The translations under genes were made by a program, and so were the position numbers. Below are positions 44,596 through 53,434 of a stretch of 64,000 bases of DNA, one piece after another (within the stretch, counting starts at the first letter, position 1; each line of letters opens with the position of its first letter). The notes below the pieces were generated by a model that saw nothing but the letters and a program-made list of their open reading frames with translations, searched no databases and had not been told where the DNA came from. Origin of the DNA: Bauldia sp963759235 (GTDB lineage: Bacteria > Pseudomonadota > Alphaproteobacteria > Rhizobiales > Kaistiaceae); contig CAVWYO010000006.1 in assembly GCA_963759235.1 (NCBI GenBank), forward strand, positions 186,001-250,000, given 5' to 3'.

Positions 44596-45405
44596 CTACC
44601 AGGAGATCGGCCTGCCGTCGCGGTAGAAGCCGCCGGTCGGTCCATCGGCGGGGAGGAGGGCCGCCCAGACGATCGAGGCGGCGCCCTTGGCGACGCCGCG
44701 CGGCGCCACCGGGCCACCCATGTCGGTGCGCACCCAGCCGGGGCAGACGGCGTTGACCTTGATCCGGCGGTCGCGGAACGCCTCCGCCAGGATGCGGGTG
44801 AGCGCATTCAGCCCGGCCTTCGACGTCTTGTAGGCCGAGCCCGGCCAGCCCGCCGCCCGGTAGCTGCCGTCGGCGACGGCGGCGACGAAGGAGTCCATCA
44901 GGGCGACGAGCCCGGTGCGGGTCAGTTCGGGATCGAGGATTTTCCGGCGGAGCGCCGGCGCGAAGGCCGAGAGGTCGCCGGCGCCGCTCGACACCATGAC
45001 GACGGTGGCGCCGTCGGGCATCAGCTCGACCAGCGCTTCGGTGACGTTCATCGGGCCGAAGACGTTGGCGGCGAGGGTGTTTCGCGCCACCTCCGCGTCG
45101 AAGCCGTCGAACTCGACCGCCGCGTTGTTGACGAGCACGTCGAGCCCGACGCCGTCCTCGGCAAGACCGCGCGCCAGCGCAGCGATGCTCTCCGCGTCGG
45201 TCACATCGAGCGGCCGGAATTCGACGGCAAGCCCCTCTCCGGCGAGCTTTGACGCGGCGGCGCGCCCGCCTCGCTCGTTGCGGGCGGTCAGGATGACGCG
45301 AAAGCCGTCCTTCCCGAGCTGGCGGCAGGTTTCGAGGCCAAGGCCGCGATTGCCGCCCGTGACAAGGGCGGTCCGTCCTTGTCCGTCTCTCCCGTTGCCG
45401 GCCAT
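44596..45405 (-). CDS. Short-chain dehydrogenase/reductase (carbonyl reductase-like)
   Basis: The 269 aa protein has the classical SDR features: TALVTGGNRGLGLETCRQL (TGxxxGxG cofactor site), NNAAVEF, the catalytic Ser in VVMVSSGAG and the Y-x3-K motif in AYKTSKAGLNAL. The segment PGWVRTDMGG is also typical. An insertion between the catalytic Ser and Tyr resembles eukaryote-like carbonyl reductases. It is cytoplasmic, probably NADPH-dependent, with unknown substrate. It lies 63 bp downstream of the cytochrome b561 gene in the same direction. Confidence 0.9.
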   Translation of the reverse strand: MAGNGRDGQGRTALVTGGNRGLGLETCRQLGKDGFRVILTARNERGGRAAASKLAGEGLAVEFRPLDVTDAESIAALARGLAEDGVGLDVLVNNAAVEFDGFDAEVARNTLAANVFGPMNVTEALVELMPDGATVVMVSSGAGDLSAFAPALRRKILDPELTRTGLVALMDSFVAAVADGSYRAAGWPGSAYKTSKAGLNALTRILAEAFRDRRIKVNAVCPGWVRTDMGGPVAPRGVAKGAASIVWAALLPADGPTGGFYRDGRPISW

Positions 45406-45468
45406 CTGATGCCCCCTTGACGTTTCTGACGTACCATCTGGGGCCGATGTCCGGCATTGCCACCCCGC

Positions 45469-45969
45469 TCAGTGGGCGGGCGCGAGCATTCGCCGCATCA
45501 GGCCGTCGCGCTTGACGAACTGGTGCCAGAGCGCCGCCGCGGCGTGAACGGCGATGAGCGCGACGAAGACCGGCTGACCCGCCTCGTGCAGTCCCCCCAC
45601 CGGCAGGCCGCCATAATAGGCGAGGATGCCGGTGATCGGCATGAACAGGAGGAGCGCGTAGAAGAGGAAGTGGGCGCCGCGCGCCGCCGTTGCGGCGAGG
45701 CGGTTCGAGTCGTCTGCCGGCGGCGCTCCCAAAACGAGCCGCAGCGCGATCCTGATCGCGACGAGGAGAAGGATGAGCAGGCCCACCCAGACGTGACTTG
45801 ACTGCGAGGTCATGCTCCACAAGTCGGTGGTGGTCGAGGTCACATGGAACCTCGGACGCCCGCTGAAGAAGAGCTGCCAGACGACCAGGACGGCGATCGT
45901 CCAGTGGAGAACGATCTGCGCCCACGAATAAGACGCGGGGCGAAGTTTCAAACGCGAGTTCTGCGGCAT
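45469..45969 (-). CDS. Cytochrome b561-like membrane protein
   Basis: The ATG at 45969 gives 166 aa, a four-helix bacterial cytochrome b561. The haem ligand candidates are H21 in VLHWTIAVL, the His in SSHVWVGLL, the His in GAHFLFYAL and the pair in AVHAAAALWH. Such proteins move electrons between quinol and small acceptors such as superoxide or formate-derived carriers. A longer frame starting at 46206 reads non-conserved sequence and was not used. It precedes an SDR gene. Confidence 0.9.
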   Translation of the reverse strand: MPQNSRLKLRPASYSWAQIVLHWTIAVLVVWQLFFSGRPRFHVTSTTTDLWSMTSQSSHVWVGLLILLLVAIRIALRLVLGAPPADDSNRLAATAARGAHFLFYALLLFMPITGILAYYGGLPVGGLHEAGQPVFVALIAVHAAAALWHQFVKRDGLMRRMLAPAH

Positions 45970-46179
45970 TGTCCTGCTCCATGCGCACCGACGCGGGGCC
46001 TCGGGCCCGCGTCCCGCTGCGTCATGTAGGAGCGAGATGTCGCCGACGTATCCCGGCTTTGTATCAGTTTGTAACGCGGGCGATCGGGGCCCGGCCGGCG
46101 GGTCGAAAAACCCCTTTGCCCTTGCGACAGGCGCCCGACGGCTCCAAATAGGACTGGAACAGAAAGGTCCGACGACATC

Positions 46180-46473
46180 ATGCAGTATCGCCTTTTCCGT
46201 CTCCAACCGAACACCTGGCAGGGTCGTATCGGCGTCGTGCTCGCCTTCGCGCTTGCGATGGGCCTGGCGGCGGCGTTCGTCATCCTGACACTCGGCATCG
46301 CCATCCTGCTCCTGCCGGTCGTCGCCGTGGTGGTCGCCCTCGGATGGTGGCGCTTGCGCAAGATCGAGGCGGCGATGCGGGACGAAGCAAGCCGCCGCGA
46401 TGCGGGCGACGACGGGCGGGTCATCGAGATCGACTATCAGGTCGTCGGCGATCCGGACGCGCGCCGGAGATAG
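46180..46473 (+). CDS. Small two-helix membrane protein
   Basis: This 97 aa protein has a conserved-looking start (MQYRLFRLQPNTWQGRI), two closely spaced hydrophobic segments (about residues 17-56) and a basic/acidic cytoplasmic tail ending VIEIDYQVVGDPDARRR. No known family is recognised. The region is divergent from the cytochrome b561 gene, and codon use is like that of neighbouring real genes. Confidence 0.65.
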   Translation: MQYRLFRLQPNTWQGRIGVVLAFALAMGLAAAFVILTLGIAILLLPVVAVVVALGWWRLRKIEAAMRDEASRRDAGDDGRVIEIDYQVVGDPDARRR

Positions 46474-46528
46474 CGAAAGCCGAGCCGCGCACCGACCCCG
46501 GCTCCTCGCCGACGATCGGCGGGCAGGA

Positions 46529-47080
46529 TCAAGCCGCCGTAAGCGCCTCCGCCATCGTCAATAGTTTTGTCACTGTGTTCCAGTTTCGCGCCGTGCCCGC
46601 AACGCCGAGATTCTTCTCGATGACGGCATTGGTCAATTTCGAGCGGCCGATGCCGTTGGGGTAGTAGAGCCAGGCCTCGCGCTTCACGACGGCGATCTTC
46701 TCCGGCCCGGCATAGGTGGCCAGGCGGCCGATCGCCGCTTGGTCGGGCGAGGCGGCGAGGAACATGACGAGCAGATGACTCGGGTCGCGCGCCGCTTCCT
46801 GTGGGAAGGGGTTGCGGCCGAGCGTCGTTCTGAGCTCGGCGGGGGTGCGGACGAACACGCCGGTCCGGAAGCCGAATTCCGCTTCGATGGCCTCCTCCAT
46901 CGCCTTTCCGACCGCCTCCACGCTGCGCGACGACGACCTGAACACCACGTTGCCGCTTTGCAAGAGCGTCTGCGCATCCTCGAAACCGAGCGACCGGCAG
47001 AGCGTCCGCAGCCGCTCCATCCCGACGCGGTTGTTGCCGCCGACATTGACGGCCCGCAGCATCGACACGTAGACGGCCAT
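46529..47080 (-). CDS. DUF1697 protein
   Basis: The 183 aa protein matches DUF1697: MAVYVSMLRAVNVGGNNRVG at the start, LQSGNVVFRSS, then FLAASPDQAAIGRL and the C-terminal RSKLTNAVIEKNLGVAGTARNWNTV. The family is widespread and uncharacterised. The gene lies 19 bp after the D-lyxose isomerase-like gene in the same orientation, so co-transcription is likely, but no functional link is known. Confidence 0.9.
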   Translation of the reverse strand: MAVYVSMLRAVNVGGNNRVGMERLRTLCRSLGFEDAQTLLQSGNVVFRSSSRSVEAVGKAMEEAIEAEFGFRTGVFVRTPAELRTTLGRNPFPQEAARDPSHLLVMFLAASPDQAAIGRLATYAGPEKIAVVKREAWLYYPNGIGRSKLTNAVIEKNLGVAGTARNWNTVTKLLTMAEALTAA

Positions 47081-47099
47081 GGCGGCGTGGTTGCCCGGC

Positions 47100-47789
47100 T
47101 CACTCGGTGAGATAGCGGTCGTAGTCCGAGACGAGGAGATGGAGCGGCGGCTCGTCCTCCTCGACCTCGGCGAAGCGGCCGATGGCCTGGGTGAAGACGT
47201 TGTCGTTGAGATCGTCGTTCACCGTCGAGACCTCGCCGAACAGAACGTCCTCGTCCTCTGCCCAGAAGCGGTGCCAGACGCCGGGAAGCAGCGTCACGCT
47301 TTCGCCGGGCGCCAGATGGAGCGTGTCGCCGGCCGGCATGCGGCGCGCCATGCCGTCGGTGCGGACGACGACCTCGGCTTGCCGGTCGATGGCGCCTTCG
47401 GCATCCGACATGAACAGCTCGAAGGCGGCGCGCCCGCCGCCGCGATTGATGATGTCCTCGGCCTTGATGTTATGCCGGTGCATCGGATTCATTTGTCCGG
47501 GCCGGCAGATCAGCAGCTTCTCCGCGTAGAGCATGCCGCGGCCCTGGGCGAGGTCGCCAAGATCGCCGTTCCTCAGCGTGAAGAGGACGAGCCCGAAGCC
47601 GTCGAAATCGCCGCCGCCGAAATCGGTGATGTCCCAGCCGAGACGGGCCTCGATGATGCCCGATGCCTCGCGCCGCCGCTGCCTGAACGCGTCCGGCGTC
47701 CAATAGGCGAAAGGCGGCAATAGAAACCCGAACGAGCGGACGAAATCGTCCGCCGCGCGCATCGTCGCGTTGATGGTGGAACGTTTCAT
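47100..47789 (-). CDS. D-lyxose isomerase-like cupin
   Basis: The ATG at 47789 gives 229 aa, the size of D-lyxose ketol-isomerases of the cupin type (the former DUF1498 family). The metal-binding cupin motif is MHRHNIKAEDIINRGGG, with the third His in LLPGVWHRFWAE and an acidic GEVSTVNDDLNDN stretch. The enzyme interconverts D-lyxose and D-xylulose or D-mannose and D-fructose. No other lyxose genes are adjacent, so substrate remains inferred. Confidence 0.88.
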   Translation of the reverse strand: MKRSTINATMRAADDFVRSFGFLLPPFAYWTPDAFRQRRREASGIIEARLGWDITDFGGGDFDGFGLVLFTLRNGDLGDLAQGRGMLYAEKLLICRPGQMNPMHRHNIKAEDIINRGGGRAAFELFMSDAEGAIDRQAEVVVRTDGMARRMPAGDTLHLAPGESVTLLPGVWHRFWAEDEDVLFGEVSTVNDDLNDNVFTQAIGRFAEVEEDEPPLHLLVSDYDRYLTE

Positions 47790-47949
47790 CGTCTCCCGTG
47801 CCCCAAAAAAGGGGTTGACGTCTGAGCCACCCCCGCGGGCGGCCCCGGCGAGGCCACGCATGTTACTGCGGGGCAAGTGTCCGGCAATCTCTATTTTTGC
47901 CGCATTTCGACCGTTTCGCGACCTGACCGCGAGGCGACGCCGGCCGCTC

Positions 47950-48285
47950 TCAGGCGGCGTCACGGCTGGCCGGCAGAGCCGAACGCGCCGACGGTAGGCG
48001 GAGCCGGTCGGCCTCGCGCCGCAATCTGTCGGCCTCGAGCCGCTCATTCCGCGCCAGCCGCCGCCAGTGCCCTTGGCGAAGCCATGCGGCGATGCCGCCG
48101 ATCACCACGCCGAGGGCAAGGGTGGCGAAGAGGAGCACGAACAGCGGCAGCGAAAATGAAAGAGCCGGTGCGGTCGTGTGGAACGGGTCGAACGACACCG
48201 TCACCGAATGGCGGTTGGCGACCGAGAAGCCGACCACGATGATCGCCAGCGGGACGAGAAGCAGATAGGTCAGGAACCGTCGCAT
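47950..48285 (-). CDS. LapA-family (DUF1049) membrane protein
   Basis: This 111 aa protein has two hydrophobic helices (about residues 5-25 and 42-68) with ANRHSVTVSFDP between them, and an Arg-rich cytoplasmic coil (EADRLRREADRLRL). This is the layout of LapA, which with LapB controls LPS synthesis in enterobacteria. In alphaproteobacteria a lapA-like gene commonly follows ihfB, as here (64 bp gap), but the LapB partner is not seen. Its role here is inferred from the family only. Confidence 0.85.
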   Translation of the reverse strand: MRRFLTYLLLVPLAIIVVGFSVANRHSVTVSFDPFHTTAPALSFSLPLFVLLFATLALGVVIGGIAAWLRQGHWRRLARNERLEADRLRREADRLRLPSARSALPASRDAA

Positions 48286-48349
48286 CGATCTTTCACGGGA
48301 GCCGGTCGCCGGATGACGACCCGACCAGGCGCTTGATGGGTAGTCGGCC

Positions 48350-48631
48350 TCAGCTGCCGTTCAGCCGCTCGCGCATCTCCTTGCCGGTCTTGAAAAAGGG
48401 CACGTTCTTTTCGGTCACCTCGACGCGGGTTCCGGTCCGTGGATTGCGTCCGACCCGCGCCGGCCGGTTCTTCACCGAAAATGCCCCGAAGCCTCGTAAT
48501 TCGACCCGGTCGCCGTGCGCCAGCGCATCGGTGATCTCGTCGAGGATCGCGTTGACGATGTGCTCGACGTCGCGCTGATAGAGATGTGGGTTCTGCTCGG
48601 CGATCTTCTGCACCAGTTCGGATTTTATCAT
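48350..48631 (-). CDS. ihfB: IhfB, integration host factor beta subunit
   Basis: IhfB is the DNA-bending partner of IhfA. The 93 aa protein has MIKSELVQKIAEQNPHLYQR, VELRGFGAFSVKNRPARVGRNPRTGTRV and the end KEMRERLNGS, a perfect IHF/HU fold with the intercalating Pro in the beta arm. The ATG at 48631 shares one base with the sppA stop (TAATG), so translation is coupled. A longer upstream start would add non-conserved residues. Confidence 0.96.
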   Translation of the reverse strand: MIKSELVQKIAEQNPHLYQRDVEHIVNAILDEITDALAHGDRVELRGFGAFSVKNRPARVGRNPRTGTRVEVTEKNVPFFKTGKEMRERLNGS

Positions 48632-49635
48632 TAAGGCGCCCCCCCGGCGGGTCCGTCGCTCCCGCTCATCGGAGCCTGCCAAACGGACATCAGACCGTCA
48701 AGCTTGAGCCGGTCGGGGAGGAAGCGACCGACCAGGCTGTCGCGCACGCCATCCGGCGAAAGGCCAAGCTGGCGGGCGAACCACAACGTCACCACATCCG
48801 CCGACAGGAAGCCCGAGCTCCGGTTGGCGGGCTGCCAGTCCTTGATCGGCAGGTCGCGATTGACGCCCTTGGAGGCCAGCCAGTCCAACGCTGCCTCCTC
48901 GCCGCCGATCTCGTCGATGAGCTTGGCATCGAGCGCCTGCCGGCCGGTGAAGATGCGGCCGTCGGCAAGCGTCAGCGCCTCGTCGTGCGACAGGCCCCGC
49001 CGCTCGGCGACGATATCGACGAACCAGTTGTAGGTGTCGTGCACGATGCTGTCGATCACCGCCCGCGCCTCGGGCGAGGCCGGCTTGAACAGGGAAGGGG
49101 CGGCCTTCAGCGGAGCGCTCTTGATCTCTTCGACGTTGATGCCGAGGTGGTCGAGCAGTCCGCTGATCTCCGGATATTGGAAGAGGACGCCGATGGAGCC
49201 GGTGATTGTCGTGCGCCGGGCGATCACGTGCTCGGTGGCGATCGCCGCCATATAGGCGGCCGAAGCGCCGACGGTGCCCATGGCCGCAACGGTCGGCTTT
49301 TTCGCCGCCAGACGGCGCAATGCCTCGTAGAGCGCCTCGCCGCCGGCAGTGACGCCGCCGGTTGAATCGATCGCCACGATGACGCCCTTGACCGCGTTGG
49401 TCGAGGCGATCTTGTCGAGCATTTCAAGCTGGTCGCGGTCCTCGGTGATGAACCCGGAAATGCTGACCCGGGCGATCTGCGGGAGCGCCAGTCCCGGAAA
49501 CAGGTCGCGGCCGACGACGAGCGCGATGGCCGCGATCAACACCGCGGCAATGGCGACGAACGCCACCACGCGCCAGAACGAGAGCTTCCGACGAAGGCTG
49601 CGGCGGTCGACAATGTGATCGGCTGTCAGCGTCAT
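48631..49635 (-). CDS. sppA: SppA, signal peptide peptidase
   Basis: SppA degrades cleaved signal peptides in the inner membrane. The ATG at 49635 gives 334 aa with an N-terminal helix (about residues 17-40). The catalytic Ser sits in MGTVGASAAYMAA and the general-base Lys in EEIKSAPLKAAPS, with the segment ITGSIGVLFQYP between them, as in the short (non-duplicated) SppA proteins of alphaproteobacteria. It is coupled to ihfB by a one-base overlap, a common arrangement in this order. Confidence 0.92.
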   Translation of the reverse strand: MTLTADHIVDRRSLRRKLSFWRVVAFVAIAAVLIAAIALVVGRDLFPGLALPQIARVSISGFITEDRDQLEMLDKIASTNAVKGVIVAIDSTGGVTAGGEALYEALRRLAAKKPTVAAMGTVGASAAYMAAIATEHVIARRTTITGSIGVLFQYPEISGLLDHLGINVEEIKSAPLKAAPSLFKPASPEARAVIDSIVHDTYNWFVDIVAERRGLSHDEALTLADGRIFTGRQALDAKLIDEIGGEEAALDWLASKGVNRDLPIKDWQPANRSSGFLSADVVTLWFARQLGLSPDGVRDSLVGRFLPDRLKLDGLMSVWQAPMSGSDGPAGGAP

Positions 49636-49781
49636 GCCAACTCCTCGCGCAACGCTCTCCGCGGTCCGCCCCCGCGTGGGGTAGCCCCTCTGGTGCCGCC
49701 AAGCAAGGGTCGGCGCTTCGCCGAGCAACACCGTGCCGGACCGAGGCAAACGGCATTGCCCCGGCCACGCCGGACCGGCGT

Positions 49782-50975
49782 CTAGAACCCCGCGGCAAAA
49801 TTCTTCGGCGCCGGGGAGAGGACGCCGAGCTGGGCGCGCTCGATCTGATAGACCGCCAGCGCTCGCTGGTTGGTGCCGTCGGACCGGAAGCGGAAGGCGC
49901 CGTCGATGCCGATGAAGCCGCTCGGCGCGGTGAGCACCTTGTCGGTGAAGGCCTGGGCGCCGAAGCGGGCGGAAAGCCCCGCGGCGAGGCTCGTCGCATC
50001 GTAAGCCAGCGAGGCGTTGCGGAGCGGGTCACTGCCATAGGCCGCCTTGTAGCGGGCTGAAAAGTCGCGGAAGCCGACGAGATCCGGGCCGGGGAACCAG
50101 CCGCCGTTCAGGTTCGATTCGTTGATGATGCGGGGGTCGTTCCATTGCCCGCTGCCAAGATATTTGACCTGTGACGGGCCGACCCCGTTGGCGGCGAGGA
50201 TCTGGGCGAGGAACGGCGCCGCGTCGCCGCCTTCGGGAATGAAGATCGCATTTACGGTGCCCTGCTTGACGATGGCGGCGATGGCGGTCGCCTTGTCCTG
50301 CATGGAATTGCGGTCGAGATTGTAATGCTCCAGGGCCACGACCCGCCCGCCGGCATTGGCGACGGAATGCTGCAGCGAGGCCTCGATCAGCGTGCCGTAG
50401 GCGTTGGCCGGCACCAGCGCCGCATAGGAGCGCTTTCCCTGGCTGGCGGAATAGCCGACGATGCGCTCCACGTCGCTCTGCGGCAGGAAGCTGATCAGAT
50501 AGACGCCGTGCGAGGCGACGGAGGCATCGGTGGAAAAGGCGACGATCGGGATCTTGGCCGGTTTGGCGACGGAGGCTGCCGCGGTGACCGATTCGGAGAA
50601 CACGGGCCCGATGATGAGCTGGGCGCCTTCCGAGAGCGCCGCGCTCGCCGCGGCGCGAGCACCGTCCGGCGTGCCGCGGTCATCCTTGACCAGGATCTGG
50701 ACGCTGGTGTTTTGCAGTTCGCGGAGAGCGAGCTCGGCGGAATTGCGCATGTCCTTGGCGAGCTGTCCGGCATTGCCGGTTGCCGAAAGCGGGAGAAGCA
50801 TGGCCACCTTCACCGAGCCGGTGCCGAGCACCTCGCCGGCGACCGGCCCGCTCGGCGCCCCCGCACCGGGACCGTTGAGGAGCCCGGTCGGCGAGCAGGC
50901 GGCAAGCAGAACTCCGGCGACGGCTGCGGCGAATAGCCGGACGCCGCCGTTACGCATCCACCCCAAGCGGGACAA
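49782..50975 (-). CDS. Periplasmic-binding-fold lipoprotein (LppC/LpoA-like PBP activator)
   Basis: The 397 aa protein has a lipoprotein signal with LLAAC (lipidated Cys at residue 27). The mature part is a type I periplasmic binding protein fold: VKVAMLLPLSATGNAGQLAK, AQLIIGPVFSESVTAAASVA, YGTLIEASLQHSVANAGG and FIPEGGDAAPFLAQILAANG. It resembles the C-terminal domain of LpoA-type PBP activators and the branched-chain amino acid binding proteins. Because it is a lipoprotein without an adjacent ABC transporter, an envelope role is favoured. It is divergent from rsmI, an arrangement frequent in alphaproteobacteria. Confidence 0.85.
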   Translation of the reverse strand: MSRLGWMRNGGVRLFAAAVAGVLLAACSPTGLLNGPGAGAPSGPVAGEVLGTGSVKVAMLLPLSATGNAGQLAKDMRNSAELALRELQNTSVQILVKDDRGTPDGARAAASAALSEGAQLIIGPVFSESVTAAASVAKPAKIPIVAFSTDASVASHGVYLISFLPQSDVERIVGYSASQGKRSYAALVPANAYGTLIEASLQHSVANAGGRVVALEHYNLDRNSMQDKATAIAAIVKQGTVNAIFIPEGGDAAPFLAQILAANGVGPSQVKYLGSGQWNDPRIINESNLNGGWFPGPDLVGFRDFSARYKAAYGSDPLRNASLAYDATSLAAGLSARFGAQAFTDKVLTAPSGFIGIDGAFRFRSDGTNQRALAVYQIERAQLGVLSPAPKNFAAGF

Positions 50976-51073
50976 TTCCCCCTCCCGTGCTCCCCGAAGA
51001 CCCGGTACCGATGGCCGAGTCGTGTGGCCAAACCATGCCCTGTCAAATGCGCCCTACCGGCTTTGTCAAGTCG

Positions 51074-52036
51074 ATGGCTGAGGCGAAGCGATCGGCCCCG
51101 CATGGCGGAATGCGCGATGGCAAACCGCCCGCCGGCATCGCGACGGCCGGTTTCTCCGTCGACGGTGTCCGCCTGGAGGCGCGGCCCGTCGCGCCGGGGC
51201 TGCACGTGGTGGCGACGCCGATCGGCAATCTTGGCGACGTGACGCTCCGCGCCCTCGCGACGCTCGCCGCCGTCGATCTGATCGCCTGCGAGGACACGCG
51301 CGTCACCCGTATCCTCTTGAATCGTTACGCGATTTCGCGGCCGCTTATCGCCTATCACGAACACAATGCAGCCAAGCAGCGGCCGCGCATCCTGGCCGAT
51401 CTCGCAGCCGGCAAGGCGGTGGCGCTGGTCAGCGACGCCGGCACGCCGCTGATCTCCGACCCCGGCTACCGCCTCGTCGCCGAAGCGATCGCCGCCGGAT
51501 ACGCCGTTACGCCGGTGCCCGGCGCCTCGGCGCTCCTGACGGCGCTTGTCGCCGCCGGCCTGCCGACCGACGCGTTCCTCTTTGCCGGCTTTTTGCCGCC
51601 GAAACAGACGGCGCGCCGGAACCGTTTGGCCGAGCTCGCCGCTGTGCCGGCGACGCTCGTCTTCTACGAATCGCCCCGCCGCCTTGCCGCGGCGCTGGCC
51701 GACATGGCGGCGGTGCTCGGCCAAGCGCGGCAGGCGGCGATGGCGCGGGAGCTGACCAAGACGTTCGAGACGATTCGCCGCGGCACCCTCGCCGCCCTTG
51801 CCGAGGCGTTTGCCGGAGAGGCGACGCCGAAGGGGGAGGTCGTCGTCGTCGTCGGGCCGCCGGTCGCGGCCGGACCGGAGGCTGCCGACGTCGACGCGCT
51901 GCTCGCTCGCCTGCTCACGACCGGAACGGTTCGCTCGGCGGCGGACGAGGCGGCGGCGCTCACCGGCCTGCCACGCCGCGACCTCTATCAAAGGGCGCTG
52001 GCCCTGAGGGACCGCAAGGATGAGACGGGTGACTGA
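51074..52036 (+). CDS. rsmI: RsmI, 16S rRNA (cytidine-1402 2'-O)-methyltransferase
   Basis: RsmI adds a 2'-O-methyl group to C1402 of 16S rRNA. The start at 51074 gives 320 aa and leaves a non-conserved leader of about 35 residues. Upstream in-frame starts exist but read the promoter region. Family motifs are GLHVVATPIGNLGDVTLRAL, CEDTRVTRILL, VALVSDAGTPLISDPGYRL and VFYESPRRLA. Its 3' end overlaps the yraN start by 17 bases. yraN and gshB follow in the same direction. Confidence 0.94.
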   Translation: MAEAKRSAPHGGMRDGKPPAGIATAGFSVDGVRLEARPVAPGLHVVATPIGNLGDVTLRALATLAAVDLIACEDTRVTRILLNRYAISRPLIAYHEHNAAKQRPRILADLAAGKAVALVSDAGTPLISDPGYRLVAEAIAAGYAVTPVPGASALLTALVAAGLPTDAFLFAGFLPPKQTARRNRLAELAAVPATLVFYESPRRLAAALADMAAVLGQARQAAMARELTKTFETIRRGTLAALAEAFAGEATPKGEVVVVVGPPVAAGPEAADVDALLARLLTTGTVRSAADEAAALTGLPRRDLYQRALALRDRKDETGD

Positions 52037-52412
52037 GGCCGATCCCCGCCGCCGGGCGGCGGAGGCGAGCGGCCGCAAGGCCGAGGCGATCGCCGCCTGG
52101 TGGCTGCGGATGAAGCTCTATCGGGTGCTCGCCCGCCGTTACCGGTCGGGCGCCGGCGAGATTGACCTGATCGTCCGCCGTGGCCGCACGCTGGTCTTCG
52201 TCGAGGTCAAGCAGCGGCCGAGCGAGGCGGCGGGGATCGCCGCGGTGAAGCCGGCGGCGCGCAAGCGCATCGCCCGCGCCGCGGAGCTGTGGATCGGCAA
52301 GCACCCGGCCTTCGCCGGGCTCGACCGCCGCTTCGACGTCGTAGTAGCGGTTCCCGGCCGCCGGCCGCGCCATTTGGTCTCGGTCTTCGACAGCGAGGGC
52401 CGCAGCTGGTGA
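52020..52412 (+). CDS. yraN: YraN family (UPF0102) endonuclease-fold protein
   Basis: The 130 aa protein matches UPF0102: GRKAEAIAAWWLRMKLYRVL at the N-terminus, GEIDLIVRRGRTLVFVEVKQR with the nuclease-like E-x-D...E-x-K arrangement, and FDVVVAVPGRRPRHL. The fold is that of restriction-like endonucleases, but cellular activity is unproven. It overlaps rsmI by 17 bases, as commonly seen, and gshB follows 74 bp later. Confidence 0.92.
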   Translation: MRRVTEADPRRRAAEASGRKAEAIAAWWLRMKLYRVLARRYRSGAGEIDLIVRRGRTLVFVEVKQRPSEAAGIAAVKPAARKRIARAAELWIGKHPAFAGLDRRFDVVVAVPGRRPRHLVSVFDSEGRSW

Positions 52413-52486
52413 GGCGATTTTAGCCGTTGCCTTGCGCCCACCCGCCAAGGGATATAGCCCTCGCCCAAATTCCCGGAGAGATGCCC

Positions 52487-53431
52487 ATGGCGCTCGATGT
52501 TGCCTTCCAGATGGATCACGTGTCGAAGCTCGTCATCCGCGGCGATTCCACCTTCGCTCTGATGCTCGAGGGCGAGCGCCGCAGCCACCGCCTCTACCAC
52601 TACACGCCCGACCGGCTGGCGATGCGGAACGGTCGGATCGAGGCGCGGGTCGAGCCGGTGTCGGTTCGCGACAAGGAAGGCGACTACTTCACCCTCGGCG
52701 AGGGCGACACCGCCGACCTCTCGACCTTCGACGTGGTGATGCTCCGCCAGGACCCGCCCTTCGACATGGGTTACATCACCACCACCCATCTCCTCGACCG
52801 CATCCACCCGAAGACGCTGGTGGTCAACGACCCGGCCCATGTCAGGAACGCGCCGGAGAAACTCTTCGTCACGGAATTTCCCAAGCTGATGCCTCCGACG
52901 CTGATCAGCCGCGACCTGGACGAGATCCGCGCCTTCCGCAAGGAATTCGGCGACATCATCATCAAGCCGCTGTTCAGCAATGGCGGCGCCGGCGTCTTCC
53001 GGCTGACCGCCGCCGACGAGAATCTTGCCAGCCTGATGGAGATGTTCGCGACCGCCTATCGCGGCGAGCCCTACGTGGTGCAGCGCTACCTGTCTGATGT
53101 GCGCAAGGGCGACAAGCGCATCATCCTGGTCGACGGCGAGCCGGCCGGCATCATCAACCGGGTCCCGGCCGCCGGCGAGGCGCGCTCCAACATGCATGTC
53201 GGCGGACGGGCCGAGCCCGCCGAGATGTCCGCCCGCGACCGCGAGATCTGCGCGGCGATCGGCCCGACGCTGAAGCGGCGCGGCCTGATCTTCGTCGGGA
53301 TCGACGTGATCGGCGACTACCTGACCGAGATCAACGTCACCTCGCCGACCGGCATCCGCGAGGTGAAGCGCTTCGGCGGCGCCGACATCGCCGCGCTGAT
53401 CTGGGACGCGGTGGAGGCGAGGGTGGGATAG
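52487..53431 (+). CDS. gshB: GshB, glutathione synthetase
   Basis: GshB joins gamma-glutamylcysteine and glycine to make glutathione. The ATG at 52487 lies six bases after GGAGAG and gives 314 aa. An in-frame ATG at 52481 lacks proper spacing. ATP-grasp features are visible: LRQDPPFDMGYITTTHLLD, DIIIKPLFSNGGAGVFRL, PYVVQRYLSDVRKGDKRI and GIDVIGDYLTEINVTSPTGI. The operon rsmI-yraN-gshB is typical of alphaproteobacteria. Confidence 0.96.
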   Translation: MALDVAFQMDHVSKLVIRGDSTFALMLEGERRSHRLYHYTPDRLAMRNGRIEARVEPVSVRDKEGDYFTLGEGDTADLSTFDVVMLRQDPPFDMGYITTTHLLDRIHPKTLVVNDPAHVRNAPEKLFVTEFPKLMPPTLISRDLDEIRAFRKEFGDIIIKPLFSNGGAGVFRLTAADENLASLMEMFATAYRGEPYVVQRYLSDVRKGDKRIILVDGEPAGIINRVPAAGEARSNMHVGGRAEPAEMSARDREICAAIGPTLKRRGLIFVGIDVIGDYLTEINVTSPTGIREVKRFGGADIAALIWDAVEARVG

Positions 53432-53434
53432 GGA

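Noticed and set aside
42796..45252. 818 aa plus-strand frame opposite comM and the SDR gene
   Set aside because: It spans two well-supported genes on the other strand and has only low-complexity Arg/Gly/Asp content.
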